Positions 27,655 through 37,283 of a DNA stretch of 64,000 bases are shown here, piece by piece (the stretch's first letter is position 1; each line of letters starts with the position of its first letter). Source of the DNA: Neobacillus mesonae (lineage in GTDB: Bacteria > Bacillota > Bacilli > Bacillales > Cytobacillaceae); assembly GCF_023715155.1 (NCBI RefSeq), contig NZ_JAMBNQ010000007.1, positions 89,591 through 153,590 on the forward strand. The letters run 5' to 3'. The translations under genes and the position numbers were made by a program. The notes beneath the pieces are model-generated. The model was given only the letters and a program-made list of their open reading frames with translations, made no database searches and was not told the origin of the DNA.

Positions 27655-29107
27655 ATGGGTGTCGTAAACCAAGAATATCAAATTTACCCAATGTATTTAG
27701 ATGGAAAATGGGTCGGAAATGATTATGAAATTTTTACCGAAGTGACGAATCCAGCAACAAAAAAAGTAGTTGGGGCGATTCCTACGGGAGGCGCCGTAGA
27801 AGCAAAACAGGCAGTAGATGCTGCACACCGCGCTTTTAAAGTGTGGGCAAAGAAAACAGCAGAAGAGCGCAGCCGTCTGCTTTAAATGGCATCAATTGAT
27901 AGACGAAAATAAAGAAGAGATTGCTAGAATTATGACCATTGAACAAGGCAAGCCATTAAGAGAGGCACTTGGCGAGGTTGTGTATGCTAATAGTTTCATC
28001 TCATGGTTTGCAGAAGAAGCAAAACGTGTGTATGGGGAAACGATTCCAGCAACACATCCTAATAAAAGAATTCTTGTCCGTAAAGAACCAGTAGGAGTAG
28101 TGGCGGCCATTACGCCGTGGAACTTCCCGGCAGCCATGATTACAAGAAAGGTCGGACCGGCACTAGCTGCAGGCTGTACCTGTGTAGTAAAACCAGCAAA
28201 CCAGACTCCTCTTACAGCTTTGAAACTGGCGGAACTTGCTCATGAAGCAGGAATTCCTAGCGGTGTGATAAATGTAATTACGGGTAAGTCTTCTGAAATT
28301 GGGGAGGCATGGCTGAAAGATCCACGTGTAACAAAAATTACTTTCACAGGTTCCACTGAGGTTGGAAAAACATTAATGCGCGGTGCAGCTGAAAATGTTA
28401 AAAAAATCTCGCTGGAGCTTGGCGGCAATGCACCATTTATTGTTATGGATGATGCGAATTTAGAAAAAGCAGCTGCCGGACTTGTTCAGTCCAAATTCCG
28501 CAATGCCGGCCAAACATGTATCTGTACAAACCGAATTTATGTTCAAGAGGGTGTTGAACAAGAGTTTATTAATCTATTTAAAGCAGAATTAGAGAAATTA
28601 AAAGTTGGCAACGGATTGGAAGAAGGCGTAGATATCGGTCCATTGATCGATAAACCGGCATATAAAAAGGTTGAATCCCTTGTCAATGATGCCGTTAAAC
28701 ATGGCGGAAATGTTGCCTATACTGGTTCTAAACCCGAAAATGAAGATGGATTCTTCTATGCGCCAACCATTTTAACGAATGTTAAAGATGACATGGAGTG
28801 TATGAAGGATGAAATCTTTGGACCGATTGCCCCCATTTCCACTTTTAAAACAGAAGAGGAAGTAATTGAGCGTGCAAACAATTCACGATATGGTTTAGCT
28901 GCCTATGTTTATACGGAAAACCTAAGCCGTTCATTTAGAATTACCGAGCAGCTCGAGTATGGAATTGTCGGCTTAAACGATGCACTCCCATCAGTTGCAC
29001 AGGCTCCATTCGGCGGTTACAAGGAGAGCGGTCTTGGCCGGGAAGGCGGTCATTTTGGCATTGATGAGTTCTTAGAAATAAAATATATTTCTATTGGATT
29101 AGATTAA
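27655..29107 (+). pseudogene. gabD: Succinate-semialdehyde dehydrogenase with a frameshift
   Basis: An NAD(P)-dependent aldehyde dehydrogenase of the GabD group, about 483 residues if repaired. ATG 27655 follows GGGAGG. The first 76 codons end ...EERSRLL then stop; removing one T from the run at 27881-27883 joins them to KWHQLIDENKEEIAR and the remaining 400 residues. The rest is intact: TPWNFPAAMITRK, LELGGNAPF with the general base, and the nucleophile Cys in FRNAGQTCIC. A recent single-base insertion or a base-calling error explains it. The enzyme would oxidise succinate semialdehyde to succinate. Confidence 0.85.
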
Positions 29108-29128
29108 TATAATACTTAAACTAAGAGG

Positions 29129-29159
29129 AAGCCGTGGCTGTTGATGCTGCGGCTTTTTC
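29129..29159 (+). terminator. Terminator of gabD
   Basis: AAGCCGTGGC pairs with GCTGCGGCTT (two wobble pairs), followed by TTTCT. Confidence 0.7.
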
Positions 29160-29230
29160 TGCTTTATATTACTGTGGTGCTGTGTTACGATAATGTGAAA
29201 AAGAATGCTTTGAAATGAGGGCGGAGAGCT

Positions 29231-30364
29231 TTGATTAAAACCATTTTATTTGATGTTGACGGAGTATTGTTAAGTGAAGAACGCTATTTTGATGCTTCAG
29301 CATTGACTGTTTGGGAAATGCTGATGAGTCCAAACTATTTGGGACTTTCGCCGGAAAAGTTTAACATAAACCCTAGTGATGAAGAAATTAAGCAAATTAG
29401 AGATACTGTATTCCAACATGATCAGGTCCTAGGATTCCAAAAATCCCGCGGCCTAAATGCCAACTGGGACATGATCTATCTATCATTCAGCCATCAATTA
29501 ATCCACCTTTTGGAACAAATCAAGGAAAAAGAGTCTGCAAAAATCAACACCTGGTGTCAGGCACCAATCAATCGAGAAGTGCTGCTGGAGATAGGCAAGG
29601 TGCTTGCAAAATATGAAGTGAAAGTAGATTTTAGTTCGTTTGTGGAAGATTTTAAACGTTCGAATGCAATGAAGGCCGAATTGCTTGGATACTTGAATGT
29701 GATTGCAAAAGAAAAGCTCGAAGTGAAGACTACGATTTTTGAAAAAGGTGAACTTTGGTCTGTGTGTGAACATGTATCACAGGAATGGTATGTCGGGGAT
29801 GAGAACGTCCTGGCTTCAACCGGAAGACCGTCTGTACAAACCGGTAAACAGGGTTTCTTGGCAAACGAGACAACGCTGGCACCTAAAGAAGAAATTGCCC
29901 GGTTGTTTCAGTCCCTGGCATCTTCAGGATTCACCATTGGGATTGGGACAGGCCGCCCTGAGCTTGAAGTCGTCCAGCCCTTCCATCACTTAAATTGGCT
30001 TGAGCATATCGATGAAAACCGAATTGTAACAGCTGATGATGTCTTGAAGGCGGAAAAAGAAAATCCAGATCAGCTGTCATTATCAAAACCGCATCCCTTC
30101 ACATTTATTATGGCATTAAAAGGAAAGGGCACCCCTTCTAAACAATGCTTGGAAACAGAACTGCCGATTGAAAATGGACAAACAGTACTCGTCGTCGGAG
30201 ATTCTCTGGCTGACCTATTAGCTGCAAGAAAAATGGGCTGCCAGTTTGCTGCTGTCTTAACAGGGCTTTCTGGAAAAGCAGCTCGTGCTGAATTTGAAGA
30301 ACATAAAGCAGATTATATTTTGGATTCTGTGATGGATGTTCCTAGTATTTTAGAGAATAATTGA
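29231..30364 (+). CDS. Large HAD-superfamily hydrolase
   Basis: A 377-residue haloacid-dehalogenase-fold protein. TTG start 29231 follows GGCGGAGAG. Motif I is FDVDGVLL with D8 as nucleophile and D10 as acid/base; motif IV is VVGDSLADLLAARKMG near residue 325. Between them lies a helical insert of over 200 residues, much larger than in usual phosphatases of the family. Possible phosphatase; substrate unknown. Single gene. Confidence 0.85.
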   Translation: MIKTILFDVDGVLLSEERYFDASALTVWEMLMSPNYLGLSPEKFNINPSDEEIKQIRDTVFQHDQVLGFQKSRGLNANWDMIYLSFSHQLIHLLEQIKEKESAKINTWCQAPINREVLLEIGKVLAKYEVKVDFSSFVEDFKRSNAMKAELLGYLNVIAKEKLEVKTTIFEKGELWSVCEHVSQEWYVGDENVLASTGRPSVQTGKQGFLANETTLAPKEEIARLFQSLASSGFTIGIGTGRPELEVVQPFHHLNWLEHIDENRIVTADDVLKAEKENPDQLSLSKPHPFTFIMALKGKGTPSKQCLETELPIENGQTVLVVGDSLADLLAARKMGCQFAAVLTGLSGKAARAEFEEHKADYILDSVMDVPSILENN

Positions 30365-30387
30365 TTTGAGATGTTTTTGGAAAAAAG

Positions 30388-30500
30388 CTTACGTGACTGA
30401 AATGGGGAAATATTGAATGATTGGGTCAAGTAGAAGGAGTCTAGTTGCTCGAAATGGGGAAAAGAGGAATGATTGGGGAAAGTAGAGCGGTTGGGTCACC
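30388..30500. repeat. Left flank of A-type repeats (about 52-base units)
   Basis: About two diverged units with the pattern TCTAGTTGCTCGAAATGGGG ... GATTGGG ... AGTAGA. The same unit type recurs at 31319-31480, on the other side of the 51-base array. Confidence 0.65.
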
Positions 30501-31318
30501 TATGAAAGACAACTTCCTCTGAAAAATCAAGATTCTGTCTTTCATCTGGGCTATGAAAGACAAGTTCTTTTGGAAAATCAAGATTCTGTCCTTCATCTGG
30601 GCTATGAAAGACAAGTTTCTCTGAAAAATCAAGATTCTGTCCATCATCGAAGCGATGAAAGACAAGTTCTTTCGAAAAATCAAGATTCTGTCCATCATCG
30701 AAGCGATGAAAGACAAGTTCTTTTGAAAAGTCAAGATTCTGTCCTTCATCGAAGCTATGAAAGACAAGTTTCTCTGAAAAATCAAGATTCTGTCCATCAT
30801 CGAAGCGATGAAAGACAAGTTCTTTCGAAAAATCAAGATTCTGTCCTTCATCGAAGCTATGAAAGACAAGTTTCTCTGAAAAATCAAAATTCTGTCTTTC
30901 ATCTGGGCTATGAAAGACAAGTTCTCTGAAAAATCAAGATTCTGTCCATCATCGAAGCGATGAAAGACAAGTTCTTTCGAAAAATCAAGATTCTGTCCTT
31001 CATCGAAGCGATGAAAGACAAGTTCTTTTGAAAAGTCAAGATTCTGTCCATCATCGAAGCGATGAAAGACAAGTTTCTCTGAAAAATCAAGATTCTGTCC
31101 ATCATCGAAGCGATGAAAGACAAGTTCTTTCGAAAAATCAGGATTCTGTCCTTCATCGAAGCGATGAAAGACAAGTTTCTCTGAAAAATCAAGATTCTGT
31201 CCTTCATCGGAGCGATGAAAGACAATTTCTTTTGAAAAATCAAGATTCTGTCTTTCATCGGAGCGATGAAAGACAAGTTCTTTTGGAAAATCAAGATTCT
31301 GTCTTTCATCTGGGCTAG
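30501..31318. repeat. Minisatellite of sixteen 51-base units (B-type)
   Basis: Sixteen head-to-tail units, 51 bases each except one of 50 near 30912. Each begins near ATGAAAGACAAGTT, passes AATCAAGATTCTGTC and ends TCATCGAAGCG; unit joints read TCATCGAAGCGATGA, a perfect hairpin with a 3-base loop. Variants alternate (GTTCTTTC, GTTTCTCT, GTTCTTTT; TCCATCAT, TCCTTCAT). Because 51 is a multiple of three, both strands stay open for long stretches (17-residue repeats), but no ribosome site is present and the 50-base unit breaks the frame. I treat these frames as non-coding. Confidence 0.9.
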
Positions 31319-31480
31319 ACCGGATCTAGTTGCCCGAAATAGAAAAAAGCAGAACGGTTGGGTCACGTAGTCCGGGTCTACGTGACCGGAACAGGAAAAA
31401 GTAGAATGATTCGGTCACGTAAAACGAGTCTACATGCCCGAATCAGAAAAAACCAGAGTGATAAGGTAACATAAAAGCAA
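31319..31480. repeat. Right flank of A-type repeats (52-base units)
   Basis: Three units of 52 bases beginning TCTAGTTGCCCGAAAT, TCTACGTGACCGGAAC and TCTACATGCCCGAATC. The joint at 31361-31387 is GGTCACGTAG, 7 bases, CTACGTGACC: a perfect 10-bp stem. Confidence 0.75.
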
Positions 31481-31532
31481 CTGCCCAAGTCCAGCCAATC
31501 CAGGAAAACCAAATCCAATAAAGCTCACGTAG

Positions 31533-31552
31533 CCCCAACCCAACCCAACCCC
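31533..31552 (-). other. G-quadruplex motif
   Basis: The minus strand reads GGGGTTGGGTTGGGTTGGGG, four G runs with TT loops, inside a strand-biased tract (about 31487-31590) almost free of G on the plus strand. Confidence 0.75.
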
Positions 31553-31591
31553 AACCAACCAAACCGCATTCCAACAATCCCAAACACAAAG

Positions 31592-31625
31592 AAGCGGACC
31601 CAATCACCACCGATTTGGCCCGCTT
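31592..31625 (-). terminator. Terminator of serA
   Basis: On the minus strand AAGCGGGCCAAATC pairs with GATTGGGTCCGCTT (12 of 14 positions), followed by CTTTGTGTTT. 50 bases past the serA stop. Confidence 0.65.
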
Positions 31626-31674
31626 TCACCTTCCCGAAAATTCACACAACGAAACGTAAATACTCTCACCCCTG

Positions 31675-33297
31675 CTATTCCACAAACCCCGATTCCAAGG
31701 AATCCACATTCGTTAATTCAAGCAATTGAGCTTCTATCAATCCCTCAATGAGTGTCAGTTCACGCAGAACCTCAGCTCCCAATGCTTTATCTAATGTGAG
31801 CACCATAATCGCTTCTCCGCCCACCTCCGCACGGCCCACCTGCATGGTCCCAATATTCATTTGATAATCTCCGAGCAATGACCCCACTTTTCCAATCATG
31901 CCTGGCACATCTTGATGTTTAATATATAAAAGGTATTTTTCCGGCTTGACATCAATTCTGTATTTATTGATCTTCACAATTCGTGCTCCGTACCCATTTA
32001 AGACGGTTGCCCCAATTCGGGCGGATTCTGTTCCTTGGATAACAGAAAGCTCCATATAGTTGGCGAAGCCTTTATCGGCCGTATTTTTTTGTACATTATA
32101 GGAAACGCCCTGTTCCTTTAAGAGGTGGAGCACATTAATCAGATTCACCGAATCACTTAAATGATAGGAAAGAATTCCGCGGAGCAGGGTTCGTGTCAGT
32201 AATTCCGTATCTTCATCAATTAAGTCACCATAATAATGAATATTGATTTTCTCAGGTGCCTGCTTTTTCAGCAATTGAATAATGAGCTGTCCCATTTGGT
32301 CTCCGAGGAGTAAATAGGGCTGGAGCTTTGCTTGGGTTTCACCTGACATTTGCGGCATATTCACAGCATTTTGGATTGTTTGGGTTTCAAAAATATCAAT
32401 AATTTCTGCGCTGACTTCCTGTGCTACTTTTTCCTGGGCTTCCACTGTTGATGCCCCCAAATGCGGCGTCACAATGATATTCGGGTTATGCAATATTTCA
32501 GGATCAGCTGCTGGTTCTTTTTCAAAAACATCCAGTGCTGCTCCAGCCACATGACCTGCCTGAATGGCCCGCACTAACGCTTTTTCATCGATTATGCCGC
32601 CGCGGGCACAGTTGACCAAGCGAACGCCCTTTTTCGTTTTGGCAAAAAATGCATCATTGATAATGCCCCTTGTATCATTGGTCAGTGGAGTATGCACGGT
32701 AATAAAATCCGATTGGGCAGCAATTAAATCTAAGCCAGCCTTGGTAATGCCCAGCTTTTTCGCCCGGTCATCTGTTAAGTAGGGGTCAAATCCTAAAATG
32801 TTCATGCCAAAGCTTTTGGCCCTCTTGGCCACTTCTGTCCCGATTTTTCCCATGCCGACGATACCCAGCGTTTTCTTATATAGTTCCACGCCTTTAAACG
32901 AATTTCGGTCCCACTCACCGGATGCGGTTTTTTGATGGGCCTGGGGAATTTTCCGGGCGAGTGCCAGCATCATCGCCAATGTGTGCTCTGTTGCAGCAAT
33001 CGTATTGGCTCCTGGGGCATTGATTACGATAACGCCTTTTTTCGTAGCCGCCTGGACATCGATATTATCAACACCAACACCTGCACGGGCAATCACACGG
33101 AGGTTCACAGCAGCATCCAGCAGGTCTCCTGTCACCTTTGTTTGGCTGCGAACAATCAGTGCATCATACTTTCCAATCCTATTTTTTAATTCGTCTGTTG
33201 GCAATGTCGGATGTCTATCCACGATAAAATGCGGATGATCGAACAAACTTTTTAAACCGGTCTGGCTGATTCCATCTGTAACAAGCACTTTATACAT
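31675..33297 (-). CDS. serA: D-3-phosphoglycerate dehydrogenase
   Basis: A 540-residue enzyme for the first step of serine synthesis, oxidising 3-phosphoglycerate with NAD. It is the long form: substrate-binding domain, NAD domain with GMGKIGTEVAKRAKSFGM, RGGIIDEKAL and the Glu-His pair region ending TPHLGAST, then the allosteric-substrate-binding domain and a C-terminal ACT domain (YLLYIKHQDVPGMIGKVG). ATG 33297 follows GAGGAGG. A T-box leader lies directly upstream, so expression answers to uncharged tRNA; ACT suggests serine feedback. Confidence 0.96.
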   Translation of the reverse strand: MYKVLVTDGISQTGLKSLFDHPHFIVDRHPTLPTDELKNRIGKYDALIVRSQTKVTGDLLDAAVNLRVIARAGVGVDNIDVQAATKKGVIVINAPGANTIAATEHTLAMMLALARKIPQAHQKTASGEWDRNSFKGVELYKKTLGIVGMGKIGTEVAKRAKSFGMNILGFDPYLTDDRAKKLGITKAGLDLIAAQSDFITVHTPLTNDTRGIINDAFFAKTKKGVRLVNCARGGIIDEKALVRAIQAGHVAGAALDVFEKEPAADPEILHNPNIIVTPHLGASTVEAQEKVAQEVSAEIIDIFETQTIQNAVNMPQMSGETQAKLQPYLLLGDQMGQLIIQLLKKQAPEKINIHYYGDLIDEDTELLTRTLLRGILSYHLSDSVNLINVLHLLKEQGVSYNVQKNTADKGFANYMELSVIQGTESARIGATVLNGYGARIVKINKYRIDVKPEKYLLYIKHQDVPGMIGKVGSLLGDYQMNIGTMQVGRAEVGGEAIMVLTLDKALGAEVLRELTLIEGLIEAQLLELTNVDSLESGFVE

Positions 33298-33342
33298 GTT
33301 TCATCCTCCTCGGTTTCTTCAAGCGGCCTTTTCGTATAAAAA

Positions 33343-33602
33343 TAAAACGTCCCCCATAACAGACATAGTGGTCTATTATGAGGGACGTGGAAAAACGTGG
33401 TGCCACCCTCTTTCGCTGCATACAAGCATTGCAGCCTCAAGGAATGTAACGGTTTGACCCGGGTCTGCCTACTATTAAGGTTCAGCAGCCAGTTCAGAAG
33501 GGCTGGGCTTTGACCGGCACTTTGCTGGTCTATTAAAAAACAGCGCCGGTTCGCAGCATCCACCGGTTCTCTGAAGCTATTTTTTAATGCCGTCTTCATC
33601 AT
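33343..33602 (-). promoter_or_regulatory. T-box leader of serA
   Basis: The minus-strand leader has the T-box sequence AGGGTGGCACCACG (33409-33396), which pairs with the free end of uncharged tRNA, and upstream the stem I elements AGAGAACCGGTGG and TGCTGCGAACCGG. A terminator (33388-33346) follows: ACGTCCCTCATAATAGAC pairs with GTCTGTTATGGGGGACGT, then TTTTATTTTT. The T-box overlaps the antiterminator side. Serine is the expected amino acid, but I could not fix the specifier codon by eye. Confidence 0.88.
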
Positions 33603-33795
33603 TACCTATAATAAATATAAAATTTAGTGAATTTTCTAAATTAATGTTTATTCTACATTCAGTTTAAAGTTATGTAAAGGGTCAAAATAAAAAAATTTTG
33701 CAGATTATTTCATAAAAAAAATTTACCTTTCAGCAAAAATCAATCATAATGCAATAGTAAGCGATTTCGATTTTATTATTCTATAAACATAACTA

Positions 33796-33824
33796 TTGTA
33801 AAAAGATTCAGAGAATCTTATAAT
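33796..33824 (+). promoter_or_regulatory. Promoter of hom-thrC-thrB
   Basis: TTGTAA (33796-33801), 17 bases, TATAAT (33819-33824), 58 bases before the hom start. The spacer contains a perfect palindrome described separately. Confidence 0.7.
33804..33818. promoter_or_regulatory. Palindrome inside the hom promoter spacer
   Basis: AGATTC-AGA-GAATCT, a perfect 6-3-6 inverted repeat between the -35 and -10 boxes. A repressor bound here would exclude RNA polymerase. The regulator is not known from this window. Confidence 0.5.
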
Positions 33825-33881
33825 GTCTACAACAGAAATACATTTGTTCACAGTGGGAGGACATAAAAAGGAGGGGATTTA

Positions 33882-35171
33882 ATGAAGTCAATCTCGATTG
33901 GTTTGTTAGGTTTGGGCACTGTCGGGACGGGTGTAGTTCAAATTATTAAAAATCACCAGGATAAATTAATGCACCAGGTTGGCTGCCCGGTTGAGGTGAA
34001 AAAAATCCTTGTACAAAATGTACATAAAAAGAGATCGGTTGACATTGACCCAGGACTATTAACTGATCAAGCAGATGATATTTTATTAGATCAAGATATA
34101 GATGTAGTCATTGAAGTAATGGGCGGCATTGAAACGACCAAAGACTATTTGATTACGGCACTTCGTCAAGGGAAACATGTAGTGACGGCCAATAAAGATT
34201 TAATGGCCCTGCATGGTTCAGAACTATTAACGGTTGCATCAGAATATGGATGTGATTTATTTTACGAAGCCAGTGTCGGCGGCGGGATTCCAATTTTAAG
34301 AGGATTGGTCGACGGTTTGGCATCAGACCGCATCACACAAATGATGGGGATTGTGAATGGAACCACAAATTATATTTTAACCAAAATGACCAATGAAGGA
34401 AGATCTTATGATGAGGTCCTGAAAGAGGCTCAGGAACTTGGGTTTGCGGAGGCTGATCCTACTTCTGATGTTGAGGGGTTGGACGCAGCACGCAAAATGA
34501 CTATTCTTGCCACACTGGGATTTTCGATGCACATTGATTTGGCTGATGTTCAGGTCAGCGGCATCTCGAAAGTGACGGATGAGGATATCCGCTATGGCAA
34601 GAAATTAGGCTATACGATGAAACTGATTGGCTATGCCCATCGTGAAGGCGAAAAAGTGGAGGTAAGTGTGGCACCAACCTTCTTATCTCACAATCATCCG
34701 CTCGCCTCCGTTCAGAATGAATTTAATGCCGTTTATGTTTACGGCGAGGCTGTAGGAGAAACGATGTTTTACGGACCAGGTGCAGGCAGCCTGCCAACTG
34801 CATCAGCCGTTGTTTCTGACTTAGTGGCTGTGATTAAAAATTTACGAATTGGTGTAAATGGTAAGAGTGCTGTATCACCGCAATATCCGAAACAGCTGAA
34901 GGAAGACAGTGAGAAGTACTCTAAGTATTTCTTGCGGATCCGCGTTCAGGATGAGGTTGGAGTTTTTGCAGAAATAACCACTATTTTTGCGAAATTCGGG
35001 GTAAGCTTTGAAGAGATTCTACAGCTGCCTGTGAAAGAACATGAAACATCTGAGATTATCTTAGTAACACACAGAGCTTCATTAACAAATTATGAACATA
35101 TTTTACAGGAATTACGTGATTTATCAGCAGTCAAGGAAGTAAAAAGCACATATAGGGTAGTGAGGAAATAA
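33882..35171 (+). CDS. hom: Homoserine dehydrogenase
   Basis: A 429-residue NAD(P)-dependent enzyme reducing aspartate semialdehyde to homoserine. [14 protein letters not shown] binds the coenzyme, [11 protein letters not shown] and the [10 protein letters not shown] / NGTTNYIL segments form the catalytic domain (with the Lys in ANKD nearby), and a C-terminal ACT domain ([16 protein letters not shown]) suggests threonine feedback. ATG follows AAGGAGGGG. First gene of hom-thrC-thrB; the stop overlaps the thrC start by one base. Confidence 0.96.
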   Translation: MKSISIGLLGLGTVGTGVVQIIKNHQDKLMHQVGCPVEVKKILVQNVHKKRSVDIDPGLLTDQADDILLDQDIDVVIEVMGGIETTKDYLITALRQGKHVVTANKDLMALHGSELLTVASEYGCDLFYEASVGGGIPILRGLVDGLASDRITQMMGIVNGTTNYILTKMTNEGRSYDEVLKEAQELGFAEADPTSDVEGLDAARKMTILATLGFSMHIDLADVQVSGISKVTDEDIRYGKKLGYTMKLIGYAHREGEKVEVSVAPTFLSHNHPLASVQNEFNAVYVYGEAVGETMFYGPGAGSLPTASAVVSDLVAVIKNLRIGVNGKSAVSPQYPKQLKEDSEKYSKYFLRIRVQDEVGVFAEITTIFAKFGVSFEEILQLPVKEHETSEIILVTHRASLTNYEHILQELRDLSAVKEVKSTYRVVRK

Positions 35172-36247
35172 TGATGAAAAGATGGCCAGGATTATTAGAA
35201 GCATACAAAGAATATTTACCAATCAATGAACAAACTCCGAAACTTACTTTAAACGAGGGAAATACACCATTAATTAAGCTTGAAAACCTTTCTAAGGAAT
35301 GGGGAGTCGAGCTGTATGTAAAAGTGGAAGGAGCAAACCCAACCGGTTCATTTAAGGACAGGGGAATGGTTATGGCGGTTGCGAAAGCCATTGAGGAAGG
35401 CACAAAAACAGTTATTTGCGCCTCAACTGGAAACACTTCTGCAGCGGCTGCGGCTTATGCGGCACGTGCAGGAATTAACTGTATCGTGGTGATTCCAGAA
35501 GGAAAAATTGCTCTGGGAAAACTTGCCCAAGCCATGATGTATGGTGCTGAAATCATCTCCATTGAGGGGAATTTCGACCAGGCACTAAAAATGGTTCGAA
35601 ATATTAGTAAAGTAGAGCCGATTACATTAGTCAATTCCGTAAATCCATACCGGCTTGAAGGTCAAAAGACAGCTGCATTTGAGGTTTGCGACCAGTTAGG
35701 CTCCGCTCCTGAAATCTTAGCAATTCCAGTCGGAAATGCCGGCAATATCAGTGCCTATTGGAAAGGCTTTAAAGAATACAATGAGAAAAAAGAAACAGGG
35801 CTTCCAAGAATGTTTGGTTTTGAAGCAGCAGGAGCAGCGGCTCTTGTTCATAACCGCGTGTTTGAAAACCCTGAAACAATTGCAACCGCCATCCGGATTG
35901 GAAACCCGGCAAGCTGGGATTTAGCTGTCAATGCCGTTAAGGAATCTGAAGGACAGTTTGACGAAGTAACGGATGAAGAAATTGTGGCGGCATATAAAAA
36001 ACTAGCAAGAACGGACGGCGTGTTTGCTGAGCCAGCCTCTTGTGCGTCAATCGCCGGTGTATATAAGAGCATTCAAAACGGAAAAATTGCCAAAGGAACA
36101 AAAATTGTGGCTGTCCTAACCGGTAATGGCTTAAAAGATCCAGATACCGCGATTAACAGCAGTCTTGTTACACCGACTCAACTGCCAAACGATGAAAAAG
36201 CAGTTGCAGACCATATTCGAGGGGTTGTAACAAATGCCTCAAAATAA
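35171..36247 (+). CDS. thrC: Threonine synthase
   Basis: A 358-residue PLP enzyme making threonine from O-phosphohomoserine. [11 protein letters not shown] holds the Schiff-base Lys; [19 protein letters not shown] and [13 protein letters not shown] bind phosphate and PLP. It is the short Bacillus-type form. Two ATG in tandem (35171, 35174) follow GAGG in the end of hom; either may be used. The 3' end overlaps thrB by 14 bases. Confidence 0.96.
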   Translation: MMKRWPGLLEAYKEYLPINEQTPKLTLNEGNTPLIKLENLSKEWGVELYVKVEGANPTGSFKDRGMVMAVAKAIEEGTKTVICASTGNTSAAAAAYAARAGINCIVVIPEGKIALGKLAQAMMYGAEIISIEGNFDQALKMVRNISKVEPITLVNSVNPYRLEGQKTAAFEVCDQLGSAPEILAIPVGNAGNISAYWKGFKEYNEKKETGLPRMFGFEAAGAAALVHNRVFENPETIATAIRIGNPASWDLAVNAVKESEGQFDEVTDEEIVAAYKKLARTDGVFAEPASCASIAGVYKSIQNGKIAKGTKIVAVLTGNGLKDPDTAINSSLVTPTQLPNDEKAVADHIRGVVTNASK

Positions 36248-37166
36248 ACGTTGGATGATCAAGGTTCCCGCAAGTACTGCGAACCTTGGTCCTGGATTTG
36301 ACTCCATAGGCCTGGCACTTAATTTATATTTGACATTAGATGTTGAAAAAAGTGACCAGTGGGAGTTTGTTTCCTCCAATCAAGAACTGACAGACCTGCC
36401 AAATGGAGAACAGCATTTTATTGCTAAGACAGCATTAGGTGTTGCTGAAAAATATGGCAAAGTTTTATCGCCGTTTAAAGTAAAGCTTGAAAGTGAAATC
36501 CCCTTAGCAAGGGGATTGGGCTCCAGTGCTTCAGCAATTGTTGCTGGTATCGAGCTTGTAGACCTGGGCTTAGGCCTCGGTCTGTCAAAAGAAGATAAAC
36601 TTCTGCTGGCAACAGAGCTTGAAGGACATCCCGATAATGTCGGGGCTTCCATTTATGGTGGATTAGTGGTGGGATGCTACCAAAATCAGGAGGTAGATAT
36701 GCTGTCATTTGCTAATCTTCCGTTTGAAGCGGTCGTGGCAATCCCACAAGAAATTTTATTAACAAAGGATTCCCGGGGCGTCCTGCCTAAAGACTTTTCC
36801 CGTGCAGAGGCAATTGCCGCTTCCTCAACAGCTAATCTCTTGGTTGCTGCTTTGGTGAGCAAAAATTGGGAATTAGCAGGTAAAATGATGGAGCGCGATC
36901 GTTTTCATCAGCCATACCGCCGCCCGCTTATTCCTTTCTATGAGGATGTAGAACAAGAAGCGAAGAAAAATGGGGCATTCGGCACAGCATTAAGCGGGGC
37001 TGGTCCTTCTGTTATCTGTTTTGCGGAAAAAGGAAAAGGGGAAAAGCTTGCGCAAGTCTTACAGCAAAGTTTTTCAAACATGACAGTAAAATTATTGCAA
37101 GTTGATTATCAGGGAAGTTTTGCGGCAGAAGAATCTTCCCAGATAGAAGGAGCTTGTATGAAGTAA
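36234..37166 (+). CDS. thrB: Homoserine kinase
   Basis: A 310-residue GHMP kinase that phosphorylates homoserine. Motif 1 is [18 protein letters not shown], motif 2 the ATP loop [17 protein letters not shown], motif 3 [17 protein letters not shown] 36234 overlaps thrC and has GAGGGG upstream. Ends the operon at a short hairpin. Confidence 0.96.
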   Translation: MPQNKRWMIKVPASTANLGPGFDSIGLALNLYLTLDVEKSDQWEFVSSNQELTDLPNGEQHFIAKTALGVAEKYGKVLSPFKVKLESEIPLARGLGSSASAIVAGIELVDLGLGLGLSKEDKLLLATELEGHPDNVGASIYGGLVVGCYQNQEVDMLSFANLPFEAVVAIPQEILLTKDSRGVLPKDFSRAEAIAASSTANLLVAALVSKNWELAGKMMERDRFHQPYRRPLIPFYEDVEQEAKKNGAFGTALSGAGPSVICFAEKGKGEKLAQVLQQSFSNMTVKLLQVDYQGSFAAEESSQIEGACMK

Positions 37167-37187
37167 AGGCAGCATTTTGCTGCCTTT
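37165..37187 (+). terminator. Hairpin after thrB
   Basis: AAAGGCAGCA-TTT-TGCTGCCTTT, a perfect 10-bp stem overlapping the thrB stop. The T tail is short, so it may act as a weak terminator or transcript end protector. Confidence 0.6.
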
Positions 37188-37283
37188 CGCTGTTGGCATA
37201 TAATTTTTTATTTTAGTCATTCATTTTTCATTAATAATGTTATAATTTAATGGTCTAAAACGTTAAAACGGGAGTGAAATAAA

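Noticed and set aside
30441..31366. Long open frames with 17-residue repeats on both strands
   Set aside because: They follow from a 51-base unit; no ribosome site, one 50-base unit breaks the frame, and both strands are equally open.
30388..31480. CRISPR array
   Set aside because: Units are contiguous with no unique spacers and no cas genes are in the window.
33252..33602. 116-codon minus-strand open frame upstream of serA
   Set aside because: It lies within the T-box leader, overlaps serA and has no protein-like motif.
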